The notes below the pieces were generated by a model. The model made no database searches and was not told the origin of the DNA. It saw only the letters and a program-made list of their open reading frames with translations. The translations under genes and the position numbers were made by a program. From positions 992,001-1,056,000 of the forward strand of contig NC_018207.1 in NCBI RefSeq assembly GCF_000219625.1: DNA of 64,000 nt, given 5' to 3'. The stretch comes from Zymoseptoria tritici IPO323. Lineage: Eukaryota > Ascomycota > Dothideomycetes > Mycosphaerellales > Mycosphaerellaceae. Positions 1 to 9,932 of this stretch are shown here, piece after piece (within the stretch, counting starts at the first letter, position 1; every line of letters begins with the position of its first letter).

Positions 1-1322
1 TTAATAAAGTAGAAGCACCTGCGGTCTTCCTCAGACCATGGAAGTGACCCCCGCAATCGAGTCTAGTTACTGAATCGTTTGTTGAATTCTCGGAGGAACG
101 AGGGGAAGTCCTTTGCCATATTAAAGCGATAGCTTGTCATCTGGTCGTACTTGATGAGCGCTGTTTCAATGCCGGTGGAAGTGCTTTTAACATCGAGAAT
201 TTTCAATGCTTCCTGCACCGTTTCGCAGTTAACAACTTTGTCCTGCATGTGCTGTACGCATGAAGATTGGATAAAGCCTAGCAATGATTCATTCTTTCCA
301 TGCCAATCTGCCATTGAAAGCATGTATGCATTTACTTCTTCAGGTTCCAACTCTTCACGTTCTTCGTTTGACAGAGGAATCGGCTCTGGCTCGATTCCCA
401 GAAAGAAATCGATGATGCCCGCCTGTCGGCAGGCGATTTTGATGGAGTTATACCAGTCATTGTAGTTCCCCGAGCCATCTAGCTTTTTCACTTCACTAAA
501 GTTCTTCGCGTCGATAGCAGCCTTCTTCTTCGTTTGACGATAGAGAAGGGATCCGGTCGTCAAGAGGGTAACTCGACGTGCCGGTGGTGGTGGTGGTGGT
601 GGTGGTGCGGGTGCTGCGCGAGCAGCTCGTCTTGGAGGCATAGTAGTTGTATATGTTACTCCACCGATGGGAGCAGATGCGAAGCGACGAGTGGTTTCGT
701 CTCGGATGGGTGAGGGTTCCCTCGAGACTGGTGGGATAGTGCGTGATTCGTCGTCGGTGACTCCGTAGAGATCGTCTTCGTCGCCTTTGTTGTTTTCACC
801 AGTTGTCTCTGGGACCGAGTTTACCTTGGTCTAAGGTGTCTCTTCTTCTTCCGCTTCTTCTTCCGCTTCTTTAGCTCGTGCTGCAGCTCGTCGCTCTTTC
901 TTTGCTTTCTTTCGTGCTGCCTTTGAAGGGCGTGGTGAATCGGTAGTTGAAGTAGTTGTAGCCTCGGTACGGCGCTTAGATTTCAGATTTTTTGGTGGGT
1001 GTACAGAATTTTCATCGCCTTGCACCCCTTCAGTCGAGACTGGAATTGTGTTGCCGTCCATGTCGATGTCGTCGAACGTGCGTCTTGGGATAGTTTCACC
1101 TCCGTTCTCGAGTGATGAGAACGTCTTTTGTTGCTTATTAGCGAGTGCAGTCCTTCGTTGTTCGGCAATCAACTTCTGGGTCTCTCTCGCTCGTCGTTCA
1201 GCAGCCTTAGCACGGAGTTTCTCTTCTCGCTTCTTGTCTCGGTACTTTTGACTAGAGTCTCTTTGTGATTGTAATCGAATAGCGCGTGCTTCAGGTGTTT
1301 CGCTAATTAGTGCCTTTGCCAT
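1..1322 (-). pseudogene. Copia gag-like gene with two in-frame TAG stops, partial
   Basis: A single minus-strand frame runs from ATG at 1322 to the window edge. It is interrupted only by TAG at 831-833 and TAG at 60-62, and stays open on both sides of each. The N-terminal third is a Lys/Arg/Glu-rich coiled-coil-like region. The middle is acidic and proline-rich, including a (GGT)n-encoded proline run at about 580-607. The C-terminal part is the gag core with K-L-D-G-S-x-N-Y-x-x-W. Both TAGs sit where a YCAG to YTAG change would turn Gln into a stop, as expected from RIP. The break could also be read as two ORFs (831-1322 and 63-641), but the shared frame argues for one gene. Confidence 0.7.
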
Positions 1323-1558
1323 CGTTTTTAAGTCTCGCAGTGCATAGAAGGAAAAAAGGAGTCGCAGAGCCACGTGTTAAGAGAAAACCTCTCGCCAAGA
1401 TCATGGAACCATCAACTTTAATAAAGTATTGATTAACATTTGATTAATCGTCAGAAGCCGTCAGGTTTTCAGAAAACGCAACGTGTTACTACCGAGCAAC
1501 CGGTATTTTTGAAGAGTGTCCCCAGTGCGTTGTACTCGGTGCATTAAAAAGGTTCGGC

Positions 1559-1588
1559 CTGTCTTGAAACACGGACCAAGGAGTCTAA
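1559..1588 (+). other. 30-nt match to a conserved segment of 28S (LSU) rRNA
   Basis: The plus strand reads CTGTCTTGAAACACGG, then ACCAAGGAGTCTAA. This matches the near-universal eukaryotic LSU rRNA segment at 29 of 30 positions from memory (the rRNA has CCGTC). The flanks do not continue as rRNA. It lies in the leader of the copia remnant, between primer site and gag. A captured rRNA fragment is the simplest reading; chance is unlikely at this length. Confidence 0.6.
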
Positions 1589-1803
1589 TGATCAAGCGTG
1601 AGGAAATCCAAGAGGGCAGCATTGTGCCATTGAATACCGTAACCAGCTGAGTTTCATGGGACATAGGACAGAGACCACGGAGCTCGAAGACCTCAATGTC
1701 TAGGACTTAACACTAAGACTTGATATCGTTGATATCATTCATTCATGAGGCTCATAATCGTTGAAATACAAGTTATTTGGCTATTGAAGCCGCGGAAGCA
1801 CTG

Positions 1804-1818
1804 CCCGGGCTCATAACC
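1804..1818 (-). other. Primer-binding site matching the initiator tRNA-Met anticodon arm
   Basis: Minus strand GGTTATGAGCCCGGG starts immediately after the CA end of the LTR. It is complementary to the CUCAUAACC region of the initiator tRNA-Met anticodon arm. That is the 'half-tRNA' primer known for Ty1/copia elements of Drosophila copia type, rather than the usual tRNA 3' end. Similar CTCATAA words also occur at 1749-1755 and 1828-1834 (reverse). Confidence 0.6.
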
Positions 1819-1932
1819 TGTTGAAGATTATGAGCCATTAGATTGAGGAAAGAGTCTATCTACCTCTCGTGTGACATATATAGAGGTACCGATATCGGTT
1901 ACCAAGGATCAGCCGAGATCCACCTTCTAACA
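1819..1932 (-). repeat. Putative 5' LTR of the copia element (114 bp)
   Basis: On the minus strand the segment begins TGTTAGAAGG and ends TCTTCAACA, so it has the canonical TG...CA ends and an imperfect short inverted repeat. A TATATA stretch lies at 1876-1882, where an LTR promoter would be. It directly abuts the primer-binding site. The second LTR is outside the window, so the assignment rests on the ends, the TATA box and the adjacent primer site. 114 bp is short even for fungal copia LTRs. Confidence 0.6.
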
Positions 1933-3313
1933 GAGCTGGGGCGGGAAAGGCGCTGGCCGTAGTGTATCCGAGGTCCAAGCTCTTAAGTACCAATTGGCAA
2001 ATGTACGTCAGTACTTTGTGCTGTCATGATGGCACGGTGATGCAAAGGAGAAACGAAGACTGCGACTCGCTTCGCCGCAGCCGCGCAGAATGGAGTCCTA
2101 ACGATCGCGAGAGAAGATCCATGATGAGAGCATGCCGCGATGGGTGGGAGCATAGCATGGTTTGAGCAGGGTATGGGAGAGAGATCTGCTAGTATATGCC
2201 CTGTTGAAGAAGTGCAGCCGCATCGCTTCATGTGTTGGGACTGTCGGTAACGCCCAGCTTTGGAACATGCGATTTTGGTGGGCAGAACGCCCAACTTGAC
2301 GAAGTAATACCGATCGAATTGCGTTCATCGCAAAGTCGCAATGATGATGGGTTGAATTAGGTTGGGAAATCGAAATGCTTGATACTCAGCGATGACGCTG
2401 CAAGTCCCGATAGTGACAGTGCGCAACCAGGAGGATGCCCGTCGCGGTTGGGGATTCAAGACATGGGTGTCGTCTTCAGTTGCCCATCGTTCTGCGGCCA
2501 AGATCGTGGTTCGGACTGGTAATCAATGACAACGCAGGTAGGCGATAAGATGCCCGACAGACACCGGTGTTTGGATTAATGCATAGCATGAGCCCGGCAG
2601 CTCGCTCGCTCACCAGCGGCTCATGGTCTTTACATCATGGTGGTGAACCCAAGTGGATGCTGCTCGATTATTGCTCGCACGCAGGTGCACTTCGCTTGTA
2701 GAGAAAGGCGCAAATCATGGCTCCTCCCACCAGACTCGGCAAGGCGTCCGCAGCTCATCATCCAGCCCAGCATGCTGGGGTCAGGTTCGTGGTTGGACTA
2801 CTGCGATCAGCACTTCAAACCGTGAAAGCTTGGCGTGCAGTAGAGTTGAGCTATCCGAGACGGGACCGAGCCTGCATGAACCTCCCACCAATTGCCCGCT
2901 ACCCTCGAGGATATTCACCTTCTGCTGCTGCCCGTTGGATGTTGCTCTCGATCATTCCTTCCTTCCATAATAACCATTCTGTTCTCCCTTTGCTGACTTT
3001 CTTTCACGATTGCGCAGGTCAGGAACAGAGCCCTCTCCTTCGATTCACACCCTCGTCCTCCGATCGCGGCGCATCAATACCCCTCAACGACTCGAGCGAC
3101 CCTCAACCAGTCCGACTTCGTCTCGGCGTCATTCGTTGAGGATTACCTGTAATGATAACAGCGGTTGATCTCTCCGCTCATCATTGATCTCCGGGAAATT
3201 TCACGATCAATGTCCAGCCGAAGTCAGTGTGGGTAGAAACGGTGGGCGATTTTGCGTCACATCGGAGGAAGGTTCCGACACTGAGCCTGAGCCTAGGTGG
3301 GGGCGGGTTGGCC
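1933..3313. other. Intergenic, no gene recognised
   Basis: Only short overlapping open frames are present, without domain motifs. The last few hundred bases are pyrimidine-rich and are likely the promoter and 5' leader of the kinase gene downstream. Confidence 0.5.
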
Positions 3314-6300
3314 ATGTCGACAGAGTTTTTGATGACAGAGGAGAAGAGTAGGGAAGATGGTGTAGGAGGAGAATACAATGCAGGAGATGTGGAAGATACC
3401 CCGAGATCGGAACTGCCGCCTGCTGTGGAAGCGGTGACTCCAACGGCTCCAGAGGCAACTGCGAGACAAGCGCTGGCCGCATCAGCGGGCGACGGCGTCG
3501 ACTACTTCACACCGCAGCCCGCGACGGCGATCCGGCCACCGACTCACGATCATTTCCAGAATGTGTCTCTGAACTCCTCGACAGCCAGTGTCAGCTCCAG
3601 TGGTGCGACCGCCACTGGACACATCGCTTTGCCCTCGCAACGACCAGAACCCCACACGACGATCTCAAGCATTAGCGCGGAAAGTACGGACAGCACAGCG
3701 ACCGTCCGGCCGTTATACACACCAGAGAAACGATACTACCCTTCACCGAAGCCCTATCCGAATCAATCGTTGGCTGCTCTGCATGAACAGCCGTACGTGC
3801 AAAGATACCGCACAGGACCACCGACCCTGGCCCAAACCAACCAAGTGCGCACATTTGCCTCTGCGATAGCTTCTCAACATACCGGCGGTGTTCGTTCGGC
3901 GCAGCAATCACCTGCAAGTCCTAGCCACGGTTTGTTTCAATTCGCAGGTCCTCCATCAGCGCCCGCCCTGGAGTCGTCAGAGACATCCGGCGGCGTATAC
4001 GCCAGTCCATTCCTGCATTTCACCCACAAGCATGTACCGAAGGAGACCCACATCGCAGATGTCGATGTCGACCCAATCTCTGGCCGCAAGCTGATCAATC
4101 ACTACGAGATTGTTGACGAACTTGGCCGCGGCACGCATGGTAAAGTCAAGCTGGGCCGTGACCTCACCACCGAAGGGACCTTTGTCGCGATCAAGATTGT
4201 CGAGCGATTTTCGAAACGACGAAAGTTGGGCAGACTTGGTACGACGGAAGACAAGGTGAAGAAGGAGGTTGCCATCTTGAAGAAGGCTCGTCACCCAAAC
4301 ATTGTGGGATTGCTGGAAGTCATCGACGATCCGAATCGTAAGAAGGTTTACATTGTGCTTGAATGGGTGGAACGTGGAGAGATCAACTGGCGGGTGAAGG
4401 GCAACAAGGATATCGCCATGATCGAAGCCCGAAGATATGAAAGAGAAAGAAGCAAACTTGAAGACGAGCGACTGAAGGCAGAAGATCGTGCTGTTGTGGA
4501 AGAGGCACAGAAACGTCTTGAAAAGGAGAAGAGACGGAAAGCGCGGGCATTCCGCAAGATGAAACTGATGCACCGTGATAACCCAGCTCACTGGAGTATT
4601 GAGATGGCCGGCGATAGCGAGACCGAAGACGATGAAGACGATAGACTATCACGCGTCTCTTCGATGACCAGCGAATCTGTCACCTCCAGAGCATATCCCG
4701 ACAACAGTCGCCGACCATCGCGCGCGGTTGGGACAGATCAGCTGGAATATTCAGCAAGCTCGTCGAGCCTTGCGAGACATGCAATGTCGGCTGCGGAATC
4801 TGACAGGATGTCTGCCTCTGCCATATCAGTGCCAAACTCATCAGAAGCTGAACTGGCCCGTCGCACCTCAAGTGCATTCAGCCTGACTGGACTTGAAGGG
4901 ACCATGTACGGATCTTATGAACCTGCGGGTTCGTTGCCCAGCCGTGTCGCAAGTCTTCCGAGTAGCCTGCGAGGATCTCAGGAAGGCAGCACGGAAGGTC
5001 TCTCACACATTGCTGCTGAGATACTCGATTCACACTTGGACCCTGAGCTGGAATATGTACCCATCATGACTTTGGAACAGTGTCGAGTCGCATTCCGGGA
5101 TACTCTGCTTGGTCTACAGTATCTGCACTACCAGGGTATCGTCCACCGCGACATCAAGCCTCCCAATCTCCTCGCAACGTACGACAATCGAGTCAAGATT
5201 TCCGACTTTGGCGTGTCGTACTTGGGCAAACCAGTACGCGATGGCGAATCGGAGGACGTCAGCGAAGGCGAGGCGTACGATCTGGACGATGAGGCGAAGG
5301 AGTTGGCAAAGACCGTCGGCACTCCTGCTTTCTACGCGCCGGAACTATGCTTCACGGAGCCCACCGAGGAACCTGTGCCTGTGACAAAGGCGATTGATGT
5401 CTGGGCCATGGGCATCACACTGTTCTGCATGCTGTTTGCGCGCACGCCATTTGTGGATTCAGAGTACGTTGTCATGCGTCAGATCGCTGACGAGGAGATT
5501 TACATCCCCGACAAGAGACTTCAACCCGTGGACAGCAAGCCAAAATCAAGACCTACCTCGCACGCCCGAGCGTACGAGCCAACGGCATCCAGCCGACGCG
5601 GAGAACTCGATTTGATCTACGAAGACATCAGCGATGAACTTCAGGATCTGTTACACCGTCTCCTCATCAAAGACCCACGACATCGAATTACGCTAGAGGA
5701 AGTGCGACATCATCCTTGGGTTCTTGAGGATATTAACAATAAAGACAAGTGGCTCGAGGAAACCGATCCAAGTCGTCACTCGAAGGGCAAAAAGATTGAA
5801 GTTTCCAAGGAGGATGTCAATACCGCCGTCGTGCCTCTGAATCTGGTCGAGCGTATGCGATCGGGCGTGAAGAAACTCACGGAAAAGGTCATGGGTATAT
5901 CCTCGACACGCTCGCGCGCGCACTCCAGTGCAAGCGCCTCTAACCATGCATCGCCTGCACCATCGCCTGGCTCGTCCAGCAGTACGATCAGCCAGGATCT
6001 TCGCCGACAGAGCATGTTTGGTGACGAATCCATCTTCAGCGCCCTCAAAGCTTCCCGAGATCACGAGCATCCACTGTCTAAGAGCGTGGCCGTCAGTCCG
6101 GAGCTGGAGAAGGATGAGAAGTACTTCGACAATACCGCCGCCCGAGTCCACAATGCCAACATGAATCTGACGAGAACACCATCTCGGCCAGATCCACCCC
6201 AGCGCGCCATGACGATGGCATCAGTGGCTGGATCAATGCGTACTGTAAGGCAGTCGGATTATCATAGGAACAGCAACGGCGAATCCCCACCAACATCACC

Positions 6301-7480
6301 TGGCCTGCCAGGCGCACCAACGGCTATTGCATCTCCTGGAGGTAGCCATCTGGGTGGACTATTGGGCGGGACAGGACGCCTCATCAACACTATACGAGAG
6401 CAGAGCAGAAGTCGGCGCTCGGCTCGAGGGCTTTCCAGCGATCGCGGGTCTATAGCATCTGCCGACCAACACGGCGAGCCCAGTCTTGCAGTCAGCCAAA
6501 CTACCGTGGCCGGTCGTGTGCAGCCACCGGAATCACTGAGGGATGATCATACACCCGACTCCAGTCGTCGTAGTAGCCCGACACGGTCGCGCCAAGCATC
6601 CACCACGACAGATCACCTTGCTCCTGAAGTACCAGGCATCCTGTCTAGGATCAGCTCTACCAGCTCCGTCGCCTCAGTCGGCCGCATGATCCGCAATACT
6701 GTCTGGGGCGCCTCACAGGAGAGCAGCGTGGAGGACACCAAGCGAATCAATGAAGAGCGAGTCCGCAAGCTGGTCCGAGAAGGCAAAGATCGCGAGGAGG
6801 AGGCCCTGAGATCAACTCTTTCCTCACCCACTTCCATGACCTCGCCGACCTCCGAGGCCAATCCCTGCCCGCCCAGCCCTGATGATCTCACCGAATCGCG
6901 CTCTTCCTCCGCCGCCGACGTCTCCACCGCGGAGACCTCACTCGACGAGGTTAGTCCACTGAACCACCAGATGGGCCAAACTATGATCTCCAGCTCATCC
7001 GATCTTGCCTCCCAGGTCTCCATGTCCATGTCCAACCCCTCCATCCCATCCGTCATGTCCGAAGCTTCATCCGTTGACAAGCCCAACGGCGTCAACTCCG
7101 ACAAACACAGCAACGAAACCTCCTCAGACGACACCCTTCCCACTCCTTCCAACCACTTCGAAAACTACGACACCTTCGACGAAGGCTACAGTCCCGACCA
7201 AGAAGCCGCTTTCAGCAGCGAGCTGTCCGATGACTACGACTCGTCGGATAGCGACGGCGGATTGGTCATGCGCAGGAAGTCGGCGACTAAGAGTCCGCAC
7301 GCCTTGGCTGTGGCGGTGGAGACTGCGGAGAAGGGTCCTGAGAGGAGAGGTACGGGACTGTCGATGAGGTCGAAGAAGAGCGAGAGGAGTGGGAGTAATA
7401 ACACTATGCGGAAGGTGCGGACGAGGGATAGCGCGGACGGGGAGGGGAGGAGGTCGTTGGAGACGAGGAGGGAGGATTGA
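3314..7480 (+). CDS. CaMKK/Ssp1/Sak1-like serine/threonine protein kinase
   Basis: Upstream kinase of the Ca2+/calmodulin-dependent kinase kinase class, which activates AMPK/Snf1-type or CaMK kinases in yeasts and filamentous fungi. The frame is open from 3227, but ATG at 3314 (context GGCCATGTCG) is the likelier start, giving 1388 aa without introns. Numbered from 3227, the glycine loop G-R-G-T-H-G-K-V is near residue 300, VAIK lysine 323, HRD aspartate 642 and DFG aspartate 660; the kinase domain ends near H-P-W-V at about 830. A charged, Ser-rich insertion of about 200 residues separates the hinge (IVLEW) from the catalytic helix. Long Ser/Thr-rich tails flank the domain and are probably disordered. 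Substrate is inferred from family only. Confidence 0.88.
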   Translation: MSTEFLMTEEKSREDGVGGEYNAGDVEDTPRSELPPAVEAVTPTAPEATARQALAASAGDGVDYFTPQPATAIRPPTHDHFQNVSLNSSTASVSSSGATATGHIALPSQRPEPHTTISSISAESTDSTATVRPLYTPEKRYYPSPKPYPNQSLAALHEQPYVQRYRTGPPTLAQTNQVRTFASAIASQHTGGVRSAQQSPASPSHGLFQFAGPPSAPALESSETSGGVYASPFLHFTHKHVPKETHIADVDVDPISGRKLINHYEIVDELGRGTHGKVKLGRDLTTEGTFVAIKIVERFSKRRKLGRLGTTEDKVKKEVAILKKARHPNIVGLLEVIDDPNRKKVYIVLEWVERGEINWRVKGNKDIAMIEARRYERERSKLEDERLKAEDRAVVEEAQKRLEKEKRRKARAFRKMKLMHRDNPAHWSIEMAGDSETEDDEDDRLSRVSSMTSESVTSRAYPDNSRRPSRAVGTDQLEYSASSSSLARHAMSAAESDRMSASAISVPNSSEAELARRTSSAFSLTGLEGTMYGSYEPAGSLPSRVASLPSSLRGSQEGSTEGLSHIAAEILDSHLDPELEYVPIMTLEQCRVAFRDTLLGLQYLHYQGIVHRDIKPPNLLATYDNRVKISDFGVSYLGKPVRDGESEDVSEGEAYDLDDEAKELAKTVGTPAFYAPELCFTEPTEEPVPVTKAIDVWAMGITLFCMLFARTPFVDSEYVVMRQIADEEIYIPDKRLQPVDSKPKSRPTSHARAYEPTASSRRGELDLIYEDISDELQDLLHRLLIKDPRHRITLEEVRHHPWVLEDINNKDKWLEETDPSRHSKGKKIEVSKEDVNTAVVPLNLVERMRSGVKKLTEKVMGISSTRSRAHSSASASNHASPAPSPGSSSSTISQDLRRQSMFGDESIFSALKASRDHEHPLSKSVAVSPELEKDEKYFDNTAARVHNANMNLTRTPSRPDPPQRAMTMASVAGSMRTVRQSDYHRNSNGESPPTSPGLPGAPTAIASPGGSHLGGLLGGTGRLINTIREQSRSRRSARGLSSDRGSIASADQHGEPSLAVSQTTVAGRVQPPESLRDDHTPDSSRRSSPTRSRQASTTTDHLAPEVPGILSRISSTSSVASVGRMIRNTVWGASQESSVEDTKRINEERVRKLVREGKDREEEALRSTLSSPTSMTSPTSEANPCPPSPDDLTESRSSSAADVSTAETSLDEVSPLNHQMGQTMISSSSDLASQVSMSMSNPSIPSVMSEASSVDKPNGVNSDKHSNETSSDDTLPTPSNHFENYDTFDEGYSPDQEAAFSSELSDDYDSSDSDGGLVMRRKSATKSPHALAVAVETAEKGPERRGTGLSMRSKKSERSGSNNTMRKVRTRDSADGEGRRSLETRRED

Positions 7481-8349
7481 TAAGGAGGAGGATGAATGAA
7501 GACAGCGACATGAAGCAGGACTTCTGAATACCACGACTCCGCCGCCACTACTCCGCTCCAGAACATCACCGGCTCACGAATCGAACGCGACACAACGCCT
7601 GAAAAATTCTCAAGCGACTTTTGCTTTTCAGTACCAGATTCCCCATTTTGCGCACAGCGCCGGCGTTCGAATATAGACGGGGTGTGTTTTTCTTACTTTT
7701 GATACGATGTGAAGACTGAATGGGATGGGTTGGATTCGCGTGTGTTTTGATTGAAAGAAAGGGAAGGAAAAAAGAATTCGGCAGCGTGGAAAATGCGATT
7801 TGCATGATGGCTGTGATGGTTTGTATACTATACTTTTCGATCGGTCTTCTCTTCTCTGAGCGCTGAGGAGGGACTGATGGCAGGCTGCTGGGCTTCACAA
7901 AGGTGAGGAAAGGAAGCTGGCGACGAAATGAGGCATGAGTCTATGAGGTGGAGAGCGAACGATTTGAAATCGTGAATGGTTGTGAGGCTTAGGTATCGCA
8001 GCAGGAAATTCATGTGTTTCAGCTCGATTGATCATGCTTTGGAGTTGCTGTTTGTGATTCTGTGAGGATCGTCGTGACTGTGAATTACACATGCATGAGA
8101 TGCCACTTGTGCGGCCCCCAGCCTTCGTTGTGCAAAGGAGCCAGTCGAATTAGATCGACGTGAAGTCGTTTTTCTTTTCATGTGAATGCTCACGAAGTGG
8201 GCTGAGTGATCGGCAGGGATCTGGGGCCCGCAGATGAATGACGCCGAAGTCGCAGAATTTCGTGCACATTGAAACCACGACTCATCTACTTTGTTTCTTC
8301 TCCAATTGCAACATCACTGCACTCTCAATCCTCTTCCACACCACCCATC
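7481..8349. other. Intergenic, no gene recognised
   Basis: This is the 3' end of the kinase gene and the promoter of ARO2. A C/T-rich leader with CACACC precedes the ARO2 start. No conserved open frame or repeat was seen. Confidence 0.5.
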
Positions 8350-9612
8350 ATGTCGACCTTCGGCCAGTACTACCGCGTCACCACCTACGGCGAATCGCAC
8401 GGCAAAAGCGTCGGATGTATCGTCGACGGTGTGCCTCCGGGCCTCGAGCTCACGGAAGCTGATATCCAACCCTCCATGACCCGCCGTCGTCCCGGACAGA
8501 GCGCACTCACGACACCTCGCGACGAGAAAGATATGGTGGAAATCCAGTCAGGCACAGAGCATGGAATTACATTGGGTTCACCTGTGGCCATGAGGGTCAT
8601 GAACCAAGACCAGCGGCCGAAAGACTACGGAAGCTCGACAATGGACATGTACCCTCGTCCCAGCCACGCGGATTGGACATACCTGGAGAAGTACGGCGTC
8701 AAGTCAAGCAGTGGCGGAGGAAGAAGTAGCGCACGTGAGACGATTGGAAGAGTCGCAGCGGGAGCCATTGCGGAGAAATACCTACGAGTCGCACATGGTG
8801 TGGAGATTGTTGCGTTCACCAACTCAGTCGGACCAGAGCATCTCTTCCCCGCTACGAAGACACATCCATCTCCTTCCACCAACCCTGCGTTCCTCGAGCT
8901 CATCGACAAAGTCACCCGCATAGACGTCGACAAGAACCTGCCCGTGCGCTGCCCGAACGCCGAAGCAGGCAAGAGAATGGAAGACCTCATCGCAGAATAC
9001 CGGGACAAACACGACAGCATCGGCGGCACCGTGACCTGCGTGATCCGCAACTGTCCCTCCGGCCTCGGCGAGCCTTGTTTCGACAAACTCGAAGCCACGC
9101 TCGCGCACGCCATGCTCAGCATTCCGGCCACCAAAGGTTTCGAAATCGGCTCCGGATTCGGCGGTTGTGAAGTCCCCGGCTCCATCCACAACGATCCTTT
9201 CGTCAAAGCACCCGTTGTGGAACCTTCCGTCTCAGGCGCCGAGAAGCCAATCTGGTCCCGCCCGAGATTAACAACCGCGACGAACAACTCTGGCGGTATC
9301 CAAGGTGGCATCTCCAACGGCGCGCACGTGTACTTCACCGTGGCGTTCAAGCCCCCGGCTACCATCGGCCAGGCGCAGAAGACAGTGACCTACGACGAGA
9401 ACGAGGGTGTATTGGAGGCAAAGGGCAGACATGACCCCTGTGTTATCCCTCGCGCGGTGCCGATCGTCGAGTCGATGGCGGCGTTGGTCATTATGGATGC
9501 GGTGTTGGCGCAGAGCGCGAGGCAGAGTGCGAGGGCGTGTTTGCCGGTGTTGAAGAATACGGTGCCGGTTTCGATGACGGCGAATAATTTGACGAATGGG
9601 TCGAAGGAGTAG
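8350..9612 (+). CDS. ARO2: Chorismate synthase
   Basis: Converts 5-enolpyruvylshikimate-3-phosphate to chorismate, the last shikimate-pathway step, using reduced FMN. The protein is 420 aa in one exon; the start at 8350 (ATCATGTCG) gives the family N-terminus [18 protein letters not shown], and the upstream in-frame extension from 8269 is rejected. Signature blocks visible: [10 protein letters not shown] near the start, the R-R-P-G-Q segment, [13 protein letters not shown] near residue 120, and [10 protein letters not shown] near 320. Fungal enzymes also carry their own flavin reductase activity (family knowledge). It is slightly longer than yeast Aro2 (376 aa). Confidence 0.96.
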   Translation: MSTFGQYYRVTTYGESHGKSVGCIVDGVPPGLELTEADIQPSMTRRRPGQSALTTPRDEKDMVEIQSGTEHGITLGSPVAMRVMNQDQRPKDYGSSTMDMYPRPSHADWTYLEKYGVKSSSGGGRSSARETIGRVAAGAIAEKYLRVAHGVEIVAFTNSVGPEHLFPATKTHPSPSTNPAFLELIDKVTRIDVDKNLPVRCPNAEAGKRMEDLIAEYRDKHDSIGGTVTCVIRNCPSGLGEPCFDKLEATLAHAMLSIPATKGFEIGSGFGGCEVPGSIHNDPFVKAPVVEPSVSGAEKPIWSRPRLTTATNNSGGIQGGISNGAHVYFTVAFKPPATIGQAQKTVTYDENEGVLEAKGRHDPCVIPRAVPIVESMAALVIMDAVLAQSARQSARACLPVLKNTVPVSMTANNLTNGSKE

Positions 9613-9932
9613 ATGGATGGGGAAGGGGCGAGGTGGTGTTTTCCTTTGAGCGCTGATGTTTGATCAGACATCTGCCTGCACCCTACGCACGGGAAAAAGC
9701 TTAGAACGTGGTATGTCGAATTACAAAAGCGAGCGAATGTAGAACGATGAATGACAAAGCCACGTCGGATTGGTTTCTCCTTCAGCCGCGCGGAGATAGC
9801 ATCTCTGCAGCATCATCCAGACGTGCGTTCGAAGTAGCGAAGCTGGTGGGTGGGATCTCAAGAAGCGCGATCTAAGACTGCGTAGAATGCGCATTCATCC
9901 AACTATCCACAACCAACCAGACCAGTGCACAA

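Larger units (their letters stand above)
1..1932 (-). mobile_element. Ty1/copia-type LTR retrotransposon, left part cut by window edge
   Basis: Read on the minus strand, an LTR (1932-1819) is followed by a primer-binding site (1818-1804), a leader of about 480 nt and a gag-like reading frame (1322 to the edge). The gag shows the signature of fungal copia gag proteins: K-L-D-G-S-G-N-Y-x-x-W near its middle and a conserved W-H/F-I block. Pol would lie beyond position 1, so completeness cannot be judged. Two in-frame TAG stops show the copy is inactive as read. The right flank beyond 1932 is ordinary sequence. Seen: LTR ends, primer site and gag motifs. Inferred: family assignment and inactivity. 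Confidence 0.75.

Noticed and set aside
2637..3139. Three overlapping plus-strand frames before the kinase gene
   Set aside because: No conserved motif, and the frames overlap each other; probably leader and promoter sequence.
8625..9365. 246-codon minus-strand frame opposite ARO2
   Set aside because: Antisense shadow of a conserved enzyme gene.
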